Assembly: GCF_017942225.1 (NCBI RefSeq)
Contig: NZ_JAGKSD010000007.1
Coordinates: 62,001-126,000 of the forward strand
Length of the DNA stretch: 64,000 bases
Source: Corynebacterium sp. Marseille-P3884
Lineage (GTDB): Bacteria > Actinomycetota > Actinomycetes > Mycobacteriales > Mycobacteriaceae
Reading direction: 5' to 3'
Shown here: one piece after another, positions 1 to 8,900 of the stretch
How positions within the stretch are numbered: position 1 is the first letter of the stretch
Layout of the letters: every line of letters starts with the position of its first letter
The notes under the pieces: generated by a model
The model's database searches: none
What the model saw: only the letters and a program-made list of their open reading frames with translations
Told to the model about the DNA's origin: nothing
Position numbers and translations under genes: made by a program

Positions 1-1
1 C

Positions 2-922
2 TACCCGGACAACTCCTCGGAGCAGAAGGTGGCCACCTTCACCGTCACCGAGGAAGGCAAGTCCGACTCGCAGAAGGCCCAGGTCACCTACCCCGATATC
101 ACCACCCCGGCCGACCAGCCGGGCAGCTCCACCCCGGAAAAGACCAACGTCCCGACAGGCACCAAGTTCACGTCGCATACTGAGCTGCCTGAGGGCTGGA
201 CCCTCGATGTCGACGAGTCCACCGGCAAGGCCACCATCACCGCACCGAAGAACACCAAGGCCGGCGTGGAATTCACAGCACGCATCCACGCCACCTTCCC
301 CGACGGCAGCACCACGACCTACCCGGTGAACTTCAAAACCACCGAACCAAATAACAAGCTTGCCGACGCCCACGAGGTCACCTACCCCGCCAACACCAAC
401 GTCGAAGCCGGCAAGTCCACCACCATCAACCCGACCGTGAAACCCGCCGCACCGAAGGGCACCAAGTTTGTCGGCCCGAACCAGGACAAAGACGGTGTGA
501 AGATCTCCACCGACGAGAAGACCGGTGCTATCACCTTCAAATCCGACACTGCTGGCACCACCTCCGTCCCAGTCACGGTCCAATTCCCGGATGGCACCAC
601 CAAGAAGGTGGAAGCAAAGGTGACCATCACCAAGCCGACGACCACGAAGCCGTCTGAGCCTTCCGAGCCGACGGAACCGACCAAGCCGACGGAGCCCACC
701 AAGCCGACCGAGCCGACGGAACCGACCGAGCCGTCTGAGCCGGGTGATGATGACGCGGACGATGACGCTAATGCGGGTGACTCCTCCATTGAGGGTTCGT
801 CCACGGCCGGCATCATCGGCATCGTGCTGCTGGTGCTCGGTGTGCTGGGCGGTCTGGGTGTCGCGGCATGGAACTGGATGAACAACAACGGTGGTGGCGG
901 CGGCGGTTTCCGTCCGTTCTAA
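2..922 (+). CDS. Rib-repeat surface protein, 3' part (N-terminus outside window)
   Basis: The reading frame is open from base 2, so this is the C-terminal 306 residues of a larger secreted surface protein. Two or more Rib/alpha-like (long Rib) units are visible. Each has a GW(T)LDVD-type strand, an ITAP or ITFKS segment and a closing FPDGT(T) motif, the pattern of actinobacterial Rib modules that build cell-surface stalks. They are followed by a Pro/Glu/Thr/Lys repeat tract (KPTEPTEP type, about residues 215-245), an acidic stretch (DDDADDDA), one hydrophobic membrane span of about 22 residues, and a short tail (NNNGGGGGGFRPF). There is no LPxTG motif and no Arg/Lys-rich sorting tail, so membrane anchoring rather than sortase attachment is inferred. 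The small secreted gene at 950 follows after 27 bp. The repeat type resembles the giant adhesin at 5968-13479. Confidence 0.8.
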   Translation, partial: YPDNSSEQKVATFTVTEEGKSDSQKAQVTYPDITTPADQPGSSTPEKTNVPTGTKFTSHTELPEGWTLDVDESTGKATITAPKNTKAGVEFTARIHATFPDGSTTTYPVNFKTTEPNNKLADAHEVTYPANTNVEAGKSTTINPTVKPAAPKGTKFVGPNQDKDGVKISTDEKTGAITFKSDTAGTTSVPVTVQFPDGTTKKVEAKVTITKPTTTKPSEPSEPTEPTKPTEPTKPTEPTEPTEPSEPGDDDADDDANAGDSSIEGSSTAGIIGIVLLVLGVLGGLGVAAWNWMNNNGGGGGGFRPF

Positions 923-949
923 TTTCCGCCGAAAGCGCTGGGCGGTAGT

Positions 950-1372
950 ATGCGGAGCATGAAGAAGCTCACATCTGCTGCCGTCGCAGCCGCACTGTCC
1001 GTGTCGTTGCTCACCGCCCCTGCCGCTGTCGCGGCGGAAGGCAGCGGGAGCTCCAGCTCCTCGAATGATTCGGTGACGAGGAATAAGGACAACGCGGACG
1101 CCATCCCGGACGGTTACGAGTTGCCGGAGCAGCCGCCGTTCGGCAGCGCGTACACGGGTTCGGCGCCGATCTCGCTCTTCCTGGCCACCGCGGCCACCGC
1201 GGCGATTCTGGGTGTCATCGCGCAGTACCCGCCGATCCAGAAGGAACTGCAGAAGGCCAACGCGCAGTGGATGGTCGTCCAGCGCCAGGCGATGGACGAG
1301 CTGAAGAAGTTCCTCCTCCTGCCGCAGCAGAACCAGAACCAGCAGTCCAACCAGCAACGACAGGGCCAGTAA
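950..1372 (+). CDS. small secreted protein with signal peptide and C-terminal membrane segment
   Basis: A 140-residue protein of unknown function. It has a clear signal peptide (KKL, an Ala-rich hydrophobic core, AxA cleavage near residue 29), a Ser-rich stretch, then a second hydrophobic segment (LFLATAATAAILGVIAQ) followed by a Gln/Asn-rich amphipathic tail. It lies 27 bp downstream of the Rib-repeat protein and is probably co-transcribed. The start is ATG at 950; an in-frame ATG at 959 also suits the signal peptide. The plan (signal peptide, short mature part, late hydrophobic segment) is shared with the small secreted proteins at 42-44 kb. A similar late hydrophobic segment plus amphipathic helix closes the adhesin at 5968-13479. 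An accessory role for the neighbouring surface protein is inference only. Confidence 0.7.
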   Translation: MRSMKKLTSAAVAAALSVSLLTAPAAVAAEGSGSSSSSNDSVTRNKDNADAIPDGYELPEQPPFGSAYTGSAPISLFLATAATAAILGVIAQYPPIQKELQKANAQWMVVQRQAMDELKKFLLLPQQNQNQQSNQQRQGQ

Positions 1373-1504
1373 CCCACCCGTGAGCAGACACTCCCCCACC
1401 TTATGTAGCGGAGTTCTGAAACGTTTGTTACATTTGTGACTGTTGTGGTTGCAGTGATTCATGTGAACCTGTGGCGGAAGAACTGCAACTTGAATGGGAA
1501 TCAG

Positions 1505-1544
1505 CGGTCCCGCGAGCACCGACAAGGGTGAACGCGCGGGACCG
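1505..1544 (+). terminator. hairpin, possible terminator
   Basis: A 10-bp perfect stem (CGGTCCCGCG at 1505-1514 with its complement at 1535-1544) is followed by a short T-containing run. It lies between the small secreted gene and the DUF6918 gene, so it may terminate the upstream transcript or act as a leader structure for the downstream gene. The rest of 1373-1589 shows no gene. Confidence 0.45.
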
Positions 1545-1589
1545 TTTCCCTGTTGCCGGACCCGTTCGCAGATCAAAAAGGCAGTTAAG

Positions 1590-2036
1590 ATGGTCCGCGT
1601 GACTGACTTGAAATCTCTCCTGAATGCCCCCACCCGCACCGAGGTCGTCGCCGACCTGACCACGCTGGCGGATACAACCATCAGCAACCAGTCGGGTCTG
1701 ACCGGCATGGCATTGAAATCCGCTGTCGGCGCCGCGAAGAAGGCGGACGCGGATGCGCTGAGCAAGGGCATCAACCAGCTCATGCCGAGCATCGTCGAGG
1801 AGCTCACACCCCACTGGGAGTCCTACGAAGGTTCCGGCACAGGCAGCTTTGGCGCGCACCTCGCCGACAACGAGGACAGCGTCACCGAGTCCGTGCTGAA
1901 GATCGGTGATTCCTTCGCTGACCGCGCGCCGGGCCCGGTGCAGAAGGTGTACTCCTCCATGCGCGGCAAGGTGGGCAAGATCATCGCCCCGGCACTGCCG
2001 GAGTTCGGCGACATCATCGAGCGCCACGCCAAGTAG
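1590..2036 (+). CDS. DUF6918 family protein
   Basis: A 148-residue soluble protein with no signal peptide. The pattern matches the actinobacterial DUF6918 family as I know it: an N-terminal TR(T)EVVADL helix, the SGLTGMALKSA segment, a LMPSIVEELTPHW stretch, FGAHLADN, VLKIGDSFADRA, and a C-terminal VYSSMRGKVGKIIAPALPEFGDIIE. The family has no assigned function that I know of; it is all-helical by appearance. I chose ATG 1590, because the frame extends further upstream only into sequence that looks non-coding and contains the 1505-1544 hairpin. GTG 1599 is an alternative. It precedes the TPP riboswitch by about 60 bp but is not obviously part of the thiamin unit. Confidence 0.75.
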   Translation: MVRVTDLKSLLNAPTRTEVVADLTTLADTTISNQSGLTGMALKSAVGAAKKADADALSKGINQLMPSIVEELTPHWESYEGSGTGSFGAHLADNEDSVTESVLKIGDSFADRAPGPVQKVYSSMRGKVGKIIAPALPEFGDIIERHAK

Positions 2037-2095
2037 TAAACGCGCACTACACCCGCGCCCAGGCCGCCGTTCACAGAAATTGGTAGCGTGGGCGG

Positions 2096-2183
2096 GCAAG
2101 ACACGGGGTGCCCTGCTCAAGCAGGGCTGAGATCACACCCGCCGAACCTGATCGAAGCCATCTTCGCGGAGGGATTGTCTTGC
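2096..2183 (+). promoter_or_regulatory. TPP riboswitch aptamer (THI element)
   Basis: The conserved TPP aptamer strings are present: CGGGGTGCCCT, GGGCTGAGAT, ACACCCG, GAACCTGATC and GCGGAGGGA. An 8-bp P1 helix closes it (GCAAGACA at 2096-2103 with TGTCTTGC at 2176-2183). It lies directly upstream of two TenA genes, the expected thiamin salvage targets. Confidence 0.95.
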
Positions 2184-2189
2184 TACGGC

Positions 2190-2234
2190 CCCCGTGTCCG
2201 CTAGTTCCACGTCAACTGGAAGGACACAACATTG
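2190..2234 (+). promoter_or_regulatory. expression platform: SD sequester and competing anti-sequester
   Basis: The Shine-Dalgarno GGAAGGA (2218-2224) precedes the TTG start at 2232. GGACAC (2222-2227) can pair with GTGTCC (2194-2199), hiding the SD. CCCCGTGT (2190-2197) is the perfect complement of ACACGGGG (2101-2108) inside the aptamer, giving a mutually exclusive pairing. This predicts translational repression when TPP is bound. The pairings are read from the sequence; the mechanism is inference. Confidence 0.65.
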
Positions 2235-2882
2235 ACTAGATTCAGCGACGAGCTGCGCGACGCCCACCGCGAGAAGTGGGACGCCGCAGTGGGTCACCGT
2301 TTCGTGCAGGAGCTTTTCGACGGCACGATCGACGACGGTGTCATGGCCGGCTACCTCGTGCAGGACTACCGCTTCCTGGACAGCTTCCTGCAGCTGCTCG
2401 GTGCGGCAATGTCCACTGCGGACGAGCTCGCTCCGCGTCTGCGTCTCTCCCAGTTCATCGGCGAGGTCGCGGGCGACGAGAACACGTATTTCCTCCGCTC
2501 CTTCGAGGAGCTCGGCGTGACTGAGGAGCAGCGCGACAACACCCCGGACACCGCAGCCTGTACCGGCTTCACCGGCCTGATGCGCGAGGCAGCCGAGACC
2601 CGCTCCTACGCCGCCGCCCTTGGCGTGCTCGTCGTGGCGGAGTGGCTGTACCTCGACTGGGCCACGAACGCTCCGGAGAAACGGCCGGAGAGCTTCGTCC
2701 ACAACGAGTGGATCGAGCTGCACGACTACCCGGAGTTCCACGACCTGGTGGAGTTCCTCCGCAGCGAGGTCGACCGCGTCGGCCCCGACAACCGCGAGGT
2801 CGTCGAGGAGTACTTCGGCCGCGCCGTCGCACTGGAGCTGGATTTCTTCAACAATTCCTACGAGCAACCGCTAGAGGTGTAA
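2232..2882 (+). CDS. TenA_E-type thiamin pyrimidine salvage protein
   Basis: A 216-residue TenA/PQQC-fold protein. The N-terminal LxxAHREKWDAAVGHRFVQEL, the VQDYRFLDSFLQL segment and the C-terminal ALELDFFNNSY helix match the family. At the position of the catalytic Cys of TenA (the ALxPC motif) it has VVAEW, with Glu137, which is the signature of the TenA_E subclass. Plant TenA_E proteins hydrolyse formylaminopyrimidine or aminopyrimidine intermediates of degraded thiamin; the same role is inferred here. The start is a TTG with SD GGAAGGA seven bases upstream, under a TPP riboswitch. The next gene is a TenA_C-type paralogue after 4 bp, so the pair is likely translated from one mRNA and may carry out successive salvage steps. 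Confidence 0.85.
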   Translation: MTRFSDELRDAHREKWDAAVGHRFVQELFDGTIDDGVMAGYLVQDYRFLDSFLQLLGAAMSTADELAPRLRLSQFIGEVAGDENTYFLRSFEELGVTEEQRDNTPDTAACTGFTGLMREAAETRSYAAALGVLVVAEWLYLDWATNAPEKRPESFVHNEWIELHDYPEFHDLVEFLRSEVDRVGPDNREVVEEYFGRAVALELDFFNNSYEQPLEV

Positions 2883-2886
2883 AAAC

Positions 2887-3549
2887 ATGAATCTCTTGGA
2901 GCTTCTCAAGCAGGACTCCCCCGAGTGGGATGCCTACATCCACCACACATTCGTCGAAGATCTCGGCGAGGGCACTCTGCCCCTTCCGGTTTTCCAGGAC
3001 TACCTGGTGCAGGATTACCTCTTCCTCGTGCAGTACGCCCGCGCGAACGCGCTCGCCGCGTACAAGTCCCGCACGTTGGCGGAGGTTGAATCCGCGGCGC
3101 AGGGCCTGTCCGCCACCATTCATGAAACGAATCTCCACCGCCGCTTGACGGAGCGTTGGGGCATTTCCACCGAGGAGCTTGAGCGCGCGCCGGAGAAGAA
3201 GTCCACAGTCGCTTACACTCGCTACGTGCTCGACACGGGCATGGCGGGCGACCTGCTGGAGCTGCAGATCGCGCTTGCGCCGTGCCAGATCGGTTATGCG
3301 GAGATCGGCACCTATTTGGAGCCGAAGCTCAAGGAAAACGCCGAGCACCCGTACGCGGAGTGGATCCAGGAGTATGCCGGCGACGATTTCCAGAACCAAG
3401 CGGTAGCCATGACGAAGCTTCTCGACGACCTACTCGGGGTGCCCGCCGAGGAGATCAAGGGCACGAAACGCTTCGAGCGCCTACTGGACATTTTCCGCAC
3501 GGCGACCCGCCTGGAAGCCGACTTCTGGCAGCAGGCGCTCGACAGCTAG
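2887..3549 (+). CDS. tenA: TenA_C-type aminopyrimidine aminohydrolase (thiaminase II family)
   Basis: A 220-residue TenA family protein. It keeps the catalytic cysteine context ALAPCQIGYAEIG (Cys133), unlike its upstream neighbour. Other family landmarks are the N-terminal helix ending in FVEDLGEGTL, VQDYLFLVQYARA, and the final EADFWQQAL helix that carries the conserved Glu. TenA_C enzymes convert aminomethyl-HMP to HMP for thiamin synthesis. It is four bases downstream of the TenA_E gene and shares its TPP riboswitch. The two are diverged paralogues rather than a recent duplication, since only the fold and a few motifs are shared. Confidence 0.88.
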   Translation: MNLLELLKQDSPEWDAYIHHTFVEDLGEGTLPLPVFQDYLVQDYLFLVQYARANALAAYKSRTLAEVESAAQGLSATIHETNLHRRLTERWGISTEELERAPEKKSTVAYTRYVLDTGMAGDLLELQIALAPCQIGYAEIGTYLEPKLKENAEHPYAEWIQEYAGDDFQNQAVAMTKLLDDLLGVPAEEIKGTKRFERLLDIFRTATRLEADFWQQALDS

Positions 3550-3580
3550 CGCACCCCCTACCCCACTGCCAAACACCTGC

Positions 3581-3593
3581 TGAACACCGTTCA
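3581..3593 (+). promoter_or_regulatory. BioQ-type operator upstream of bioB
   Basis: TGAACACCGTTCA is a perfect TGAAC-N3-GTTCA palindrome 50 bp before the bioB start. It closely matches the TGAAC-N3-GTTAC site described for the TetR-type biotin regulator BioQ of Corynebacterium. An extended -10-like TGCTATTTG lies just downstream (about 3608-3616), so repressor binding would block the bioB promoter. No bioQ gene is in the window. Confidence 0.7.
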
Positions 3594-3643
3594 AAACCTG
3601 CTGCATGCTGCTATTTGGCGGTGAGTGGTCTACATTTGTCGCT

Positions 3644-4720
3644 ATGGCTACACCCAGTTCAGTGAACGAACCCGACATCCTCGACATCGCGCGAGAGAAA
3701 TGCCTGGAAAACGGCGAAGGACTCTCCCAAGGTGAGATCTACCGAGCTCTCACCATCGAGGATGATCGGTTGCAGGAACTACTCGATCTCGCCCACCAGG
3801 TCCGGATCAAGCACTGCGGTGTCGAGATCTCTCTCGAAGGCATCATTTCCCTGAAAACCGGCGGGTGCCCGGAGGACTGTAGCTTCTGCTCCCAGTCCGG
3901 GCTGTTCGAATCCCCCGTCCGCTCTGTCACACTCAACACAGCAGAACTAGTCGAGGCCGCGAAGCAATCAGAGAAGATGGGCGCGAGCGAGTTCTGCATC
4001 GTTGCCGCTGTGAAGAGCCCGACTGAATCCCTGCTCGACCAGGTCGCCCAGGCGATCGTCGCAATCAACAACGAGGTGGACATTTCCATCTCCGCCTCGC
4101 TCGGCACACTGACCCGTGAGGATGCCCACCGGCTCTCGCAGATGGGTGTCATGCGCTACAACCACAATCTGGAGACCGCGAAGTCGTTCTTCCCCAACGT
4201 CGTCACCACACACACGTGGCAGGAGCGTAGGGACACTTTGGACAATGTCTTGGCGGAGGGAATGGAGACCTGCTCCGGCGGGATCATCGGTCTCGGCGAG
4301 ACTCTCGAACAGCGCGCCGAATTCGCCGCTCAGCTCGCTGAGATCAACCCGCACGAAACACCGATCAACTTCCTCGACCCCCGCCCCGGGACCCCGTTCG
4401 CCGACCGGCCCTTGGTTCCCCAAGGCGAGGCCCTGCGCGCGGTCGCCGCTCTCCGACTAGCCATGCCGTCGACACAGCTGCGTTTTGCCGGCGGTACTGA
4501 GCTCGCGCTCGGGGATGACGGCACAGAAACTGGTCTCCTTGGCGGGGCTAACGCCATCATCGGCGGCAACTACCTGACGACATTCGGCCGGCCGATCGAA
4601 AAAGACCGTGATGCGGTCGACCGCGCCATGGAGTCTCCGCGGAACCTTCCCATCACGCCCGTCGGACAGAAACAGCGCACCGACCACGGCGTCCTGTACA
4701 GCACGTTGAAGTCGCTCTAG
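3644..4720 (+). CDS. bioB: biotin synthase
   Basis: A 358-residue radical-SAM enzyme that inserts sulfur into dethiobiotin. The radical-SAM cluster motif CPEDCSFC (CxxxCxxC) is present near residue 78, followed by QSGLF. The [16 protein letters not shown] and [10 protein letters not shown] segments are family hallmarks. ATG 3644 was chosen because it lies just downstream of the presumed promoter and BioQ-type operator; in-frame starts further upstream would overlap the promoter. The stop codon shares its last base with the GTG start of bsaP, so the two are translationally coupled. No bioA, bioD or bioF is in the window. Confidence 0.95.
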   Translation: MATPSSVNEPDILDIAREKCLENGEGLSQGEIYRALTIEDDRLQELLDLAHQVRIKHCGVEISLEGIISLKTGGCPEDCSFCSQSGLFESPVRSVTLNTAELVEAAKQSEKMGASEFCIVAAVKSPTESLLDQVAQAIVAINNEVDISISASLGTLTREDAHRLSQMGVMRYNHNLETAKSFFPNVVTTHTWQERRDTLDNVLAEGMETCSGGIIGLGETLEQRAEFAAQLAEINPHETPINFLDPRPGTPFADRPLVPQGEALRAVAALRLAMPSTQLRFAGGTELALGDDGTETGLLGGANAIIGGNYLTTFGRPIEKDRDAVDRAMESPRNLPITPVGQKQRTDHGVLYSTLKSL

Positions 4721-4923
4721 TGAGAATCCCTGATTCAACGGAACTGGCCGACGCGGTGTTGAGCGGCGAGATCCAATTACCTTTTGACCCGGCGCGACCC
4801 TATGACGCACCCCGGATCTGCCCGTTGTGCGAGCGCCGGATGGTCGTGAAAATGAACCCTGTGGCTTGGGAAGCTATCTGCTCCCGCCACGGGATTCTCC
4901 GCTCGGAGTGGCTGGAACGCTAG
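4720..4923 (+). CDS. bsaP: biotin synthase auxiliary protein BsaP
   Basis: A 67-residue protein beginning with GTG on the last base of the bioB stop. The core is CPLCERRMVVKMNPVAWEA followed by CSRHGI, so three cysteines and a histidine could hold a metal or Fe-S centre. This matches the small actinobacterial protein BsaP, reported to be needed for turnover of the bioB-type synthase found in these bacteria. The overlap with bioB supports a one-to-one functional link. There is no signal peptide, so it is cytosolic. Confidence 0.85.
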   Translation: MRIPDSTELADAVLSGEIQLPFDPARPYDAPRICPLCERRMVVKMNPVAWEAICSRHGILRSEWLER

Positions 4924-4947
4924 GTTCTGAGCCCGACCCACCCCGAC

Positions 4948-5847
4948 TTAGAGCGACGCCACGAATTTCTCCAGCCGGTCGGCGACCCGCTCCGGCTTAC
5001 GCGCCCACTTCGTGTGCCCCAGTCCCCCGATCAACTGTTCAACATGAACATTGTCGGGGTCGAATTTATCTGCCAGGTACGCCGCTGATGCCAAGGTGCA
5101 GTCATCGTCATCAGTGAAACGTGTCAGCAGAATCGGGACGGTGACGTTCTTCATCCCCGCCTCATAATCGATGTCTTGGCCCCGCAGTTTAGCCAAGGAA
5201 TTTGAGTGCGCGAACCGGGTCCACTCCTCCACGTGCACACCCGACTGTCGGCCGTACCCGGCTAGGTCGACGCGTCCCGCCGGCCAGTAGCCGACGACCT
5301 TGGACACGGCCGTCATGAACAGGCTTCCCAGCGCTACACGACGGCGGTCCGCCCCCACGAAGCTCTCCTTATACGGGCTGCCTGTGCCGACGCCCATCAT
5401 GCCCACCACATTGAGCTCTTTCGCCTCCGGGCGCGCGAGGAACAGCGACGCCACCTGCCCGCCCATCGAGTGCGTCAGCAGCACCGTCGGGTGGTCTACC
5501 GGAAGACCCAGCTCCTCTTTTGCCGCGCGGATCGTCCTGGGGTAATCCTCCGAGGCGGTGTCGTGGTAGCCCCAGCGCGCCTTGCGCGACGCTTTGGCCT
5601 TGCTCCTCCCCTGCCCGCGGAGCTCACCGATCACGACCGGGTAGCCGCGGTCCGCCAGTTCCTGCGCCGTGGGCCGGAAGTACCGCGCACCCATGCCGAA
5701 ACCGGGCCAAATAGCAACCAATGGCTTTTCGACGCTGCCCGCTCCCCCCTTTGCCGGAAACACGAACACCGGCGAGGTGGTCCCGTCCGGCAAGGTCACA
5801 TCTGCGTTGACGAAGGTGTAGTCGCGTGAATGACTGTTTTCGCTCAT
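4948..5847 (-). CDS. alpha/beta hydrolase
   Basis: A 299-residue serine hydrolase. It has an oxyanion-hole region (IWPGFGMGARYF), a nucleophile elbow LTHSMGGQ (Ser near residue 117), an acid in LTRFTDDDDC and the catalytic His in LGHTKWAR near the C-terminus. No signal peptide, so a cytoplasmic esterase or lipase-like role is likely; the substrate is unknown. I chose ATG 5847 (MSENS), because upstream in-frame sequence overlaps the hairpin and looks non-coding. It converges on bsaP (24 bp between stops) and stands alone. Confidence 0.8.
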   Translation of the reverse strand: MSENSHSRDYTFVNADVTLPDGTTSPVFVFPAKGGAGSVEKPLVAIWPGFGMGARYFRPTAQELADRGYPVVIGELRGQGRSKAKASRKARWGYHDTASEDYPRTIRAAKEELGLPVDHPTVLLTHSMGGQVASLFLARPEAKELNVVGMMGVGTGSPYKESFVGADRRRVALGSLFMTAVSKVVGYWPAGRVDLAGYGRQSGVHVEEWTRFAHSNSLAKLRGQDIDYEAGMKNVTVPILLTRFTDDDDCTLASAAYLADKFDPDNVHVEQLIGGLGHTKWARKPERVADRLEKFVASL

Positions 5848-5887
5848 GAAGATAGTGTGCCAGATCACAGACCCAGATAAGCGGAAA

Positions 5888-5917
5888 CGGCCGCTCGAGC
5901 TCATGCTCGAACGGCCG
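5888..5917. terminator. inverted repeat between hydrolase and adhesin
   Basis: CGGCCG-c-TCGAGC (5888-5900) pairs with GCTCGA-a-CGGCCG (5905-5917) around a four-base loop. It lies downstream of the adhesin stop (minus strand) and upstream of the hydrolase, so it most likely terminates adhesin transcription. Confidence 0.65.
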
Positions 5918-5967
5918 CCAGCCAACTTCCCCAGGCTCCTCACGAGGAGGAGCCGGAAGGGTTCTTT

Positions 5968-8900
5968 TTAGTTCTCGGACTTGCCGGAGCTGCCTTCCCT
6001 GCGGGAGGAGCCGCGGTCCTGCTGTGCAGAACTACCGCTCTTCGCCGGCTCGCCACCATCCGGTTTGGAAGACCCAGCACCACCGATGGAGGTCTTGGCG
6101 TCACCCACCGGGCTGGAGCACCAGTCGTAGAGGACGGCACCTGCGGCAACCATTGCCAGGATGACACCCGCTCCCTGTCCGATCTTCTGGATGGCCGGGT
6201 CATTCGCGTAGCCCTGCAGCTGCGCATTGGCCGCGTTCACGCGACTAACAATTTCATTGAACTGTTCATTGTCATGACCGTGGTGGCCAAAGCCGAAGTC
6301 CGGCGTGTTACGACGGATCTCTTCCTGGATCTGCGCATTCAGTGCGTTGAGCTGACCCTGGACCTGACCGATGTACGGCTGAGCCAGCTTGCCGCCAACC
6401 TGAGCGAGCAGAGCGATCGGGAGCAGCCACAGCAGCGGGGATCGCACCGCGTTACCGAAGCAACGCTGTGCAGTCTCGCTACCGGACGAACCCTGCTGAT
6501 TCGGATCCTTCGGATTACCTGGTTCTTCCGGTTTGCTGGGTTCCTCCGGCTTAGCCGGCTCGTCGGCCTTCGGGTAGCTCGCCTCGATGCGAATCGGGGT
6601 GATCACTTCTGCGCCATCAGTGCGCTCGTAATCCAGCTCAACTGGGGTGACCTGGCCGTTGAAGCCCTTCTCCGGGTCAAAGCTGACTTCGCCGGTCTCC
6701 GGGTTGACCTTCCACACGCCCTGGCCCTCGACGGTGAGGGTACGTCCGTCGTCACTGAGGGTTCCGCCGTTGACCGGACGGAATTTCAGCGAGTTGTTGT
6801 CGACCAGCGGATCACGCAGCGCCAGTGCCAGCGGGGTATCCGGCTTGCCCTTAGCGATGATCGTGCCACCGACAACCTTGACTTCGACCTCCTTGACCGG
6901 GACCTCGACCGTGGTCGTGACCGGGTCAGCAGTCTCGGTTTCAGTGATGGTCGTCGGCACCGGCTCACCGGTGACAGTAGTGGTCACCACGGTCGTCTCC
7001 GGGTCCGGAGTGATCGTCGTCGTCACGGGCTCGCCCTGTTCGGTAACAGTGGTCGTGACCGGGGATGGCGTCACCGTCGTGGTCAGCAGCGACGTAACCG
7101 GCGTCGGGGTGACGGTGGTGGTGAAGTGCTTCTCAATCACATTCGTGATCGTCGCGGTCACCGTCTCCGTGGTGCGCTCGGTGGTCGTCTCCGTTGTCTT
7201 CTCGGTGGATTTCTCCGTCACCGTCGTCGGCACGGTGGTCGGAACCGTCGTCGGAACCGGCTTTTCCACGGTCGTCGGAACCGTTGTCGACACAGTGGTC
7301 GGGTCGACCTTGGTGCCCACGCGGATGACCGCCTTCTTGGGCTCCTTCGTGCGCTCCGTGGTGATCTTGGGCTCGCCAACCGGCTTACCGTCCTTGATCT
7401 CCTGGACCGAAGTGATGGTCTCGACTCCGTTCTCGCCCTGCTGGTCCACTTTCTGGGTACCAGCCGGCAGGGAGTCATCCAGGATGAACTCGGTCGGGTA
7501 CTCCAGCTGACGGGTCTCGGTGGACTTCAACGTCTGGTCAGAGATCGTCGGACCATACTCGATGATCTGCTCAACCGGCTGCTTAGTCACCTTCTCAGTG
7601 GTATCCACCTTAGAAGTGTTGTCCTTCGCAGTGAAGTCTGCAGTGAACTCCTTCTCGCCGTACTCGCCCACTTGGACGGTCTTGAGCTCACCCGGTGCCA
7701 GTGCCGGGTTCACACGCACAATCGTGTCGTACGGCAACGGCGCAACCCACTTAGCGGTGTTCGATGCCTCAGCCGGCTTCGTGCCAACCTTGACAATCTT
7801 CTTCACCGGTTCTTCGACGATCTTCTCCTCAACGGTGGCCTCGCCATCCGGCTGGGAGTTAACGATCTTTTGGGTCACAGTGATGGTCTTCTTGCCCGGC
7901 TTACCCTCTTGAGTGACCTGGGACTCACCCGGCTTCAGGGACGGATCGTAGACAACCTCAATCTCGTAAGGAACCTCAGCCTCGACAGTCTTCGAGGTCT
8001 CACCGGTGGTCTTGGTGCCCACACGGATGATCTGCTTGATCGGCTCCTTGGTGCGCTCAGTGTTGACCTCAGGATCACCAGACGGTTTGCCATCCACAAT
8101 CTTCTGCGTGGACGTCACAACCTCGGTGCCGGTTTCACCCTGCTGGTCAACCTTCTGCTCACCCTCGGCGAGGGTGTCATCGAAGACGATCTCGGTTTCG
8201 AAAGGAACTGGCTTCTTCACAGTGGTGACAAGCTCATCTTCCCCGAGGGCAGGACCGTACTCGATGATCTCGTTGACCGGATCCTTGGTCTGCTTCTCCT
8301 CCGGAGTCACCGAAGCCTGGTCACCCTTCGCGGTGAAGTCCGCAGTGTAGGTCTTCTCCCCTGGTACACCCTTCTGGGCAACCTTGATCTCGCCCGGCTT
8401 CAACTCCGGATTCGGACGGGTCTCAACCTCAAACGGAACCTGAGCAGTCCACGTCACCTTCTCCGACGCCTCAGACGGCTTCGTACCAACCTTGATCACC
8501 TGATCAACAGGCTCTTCAGTCACCGTCTCCTCAACTGTGGCTTCGCCATCCGGCTGAGAGTTAGTGACCTTCTGAGTCACAGTAATAGTCTTTTTGCCCG
8601 GCTTACCCTCGGTCACCGTCTCAGACGTGCCGGCCGGCATGTTCGGATCGAACTCAACCTTCACACCAAACGGAACGTCGGTCTCGACCGTCTTGGTGGT
8701 CGAGCCCTCGGTCTTCGTGCCCACGCGGATCTTGGCGTTGGTCGGCTCCTTGGTGCGCTCAGTCGTCACTTCGGGATCGCCGGAAGGCTTACCGTCAACG
8801 ATCTTCTGAGTAGAGGTCACGACCTCAGTACCCAGCTCGCCCTGCTGGTCAACAACCTGCTCGCCGGCCTTGAGGGTGTCGTCGAAGACAATCTCAGTCT

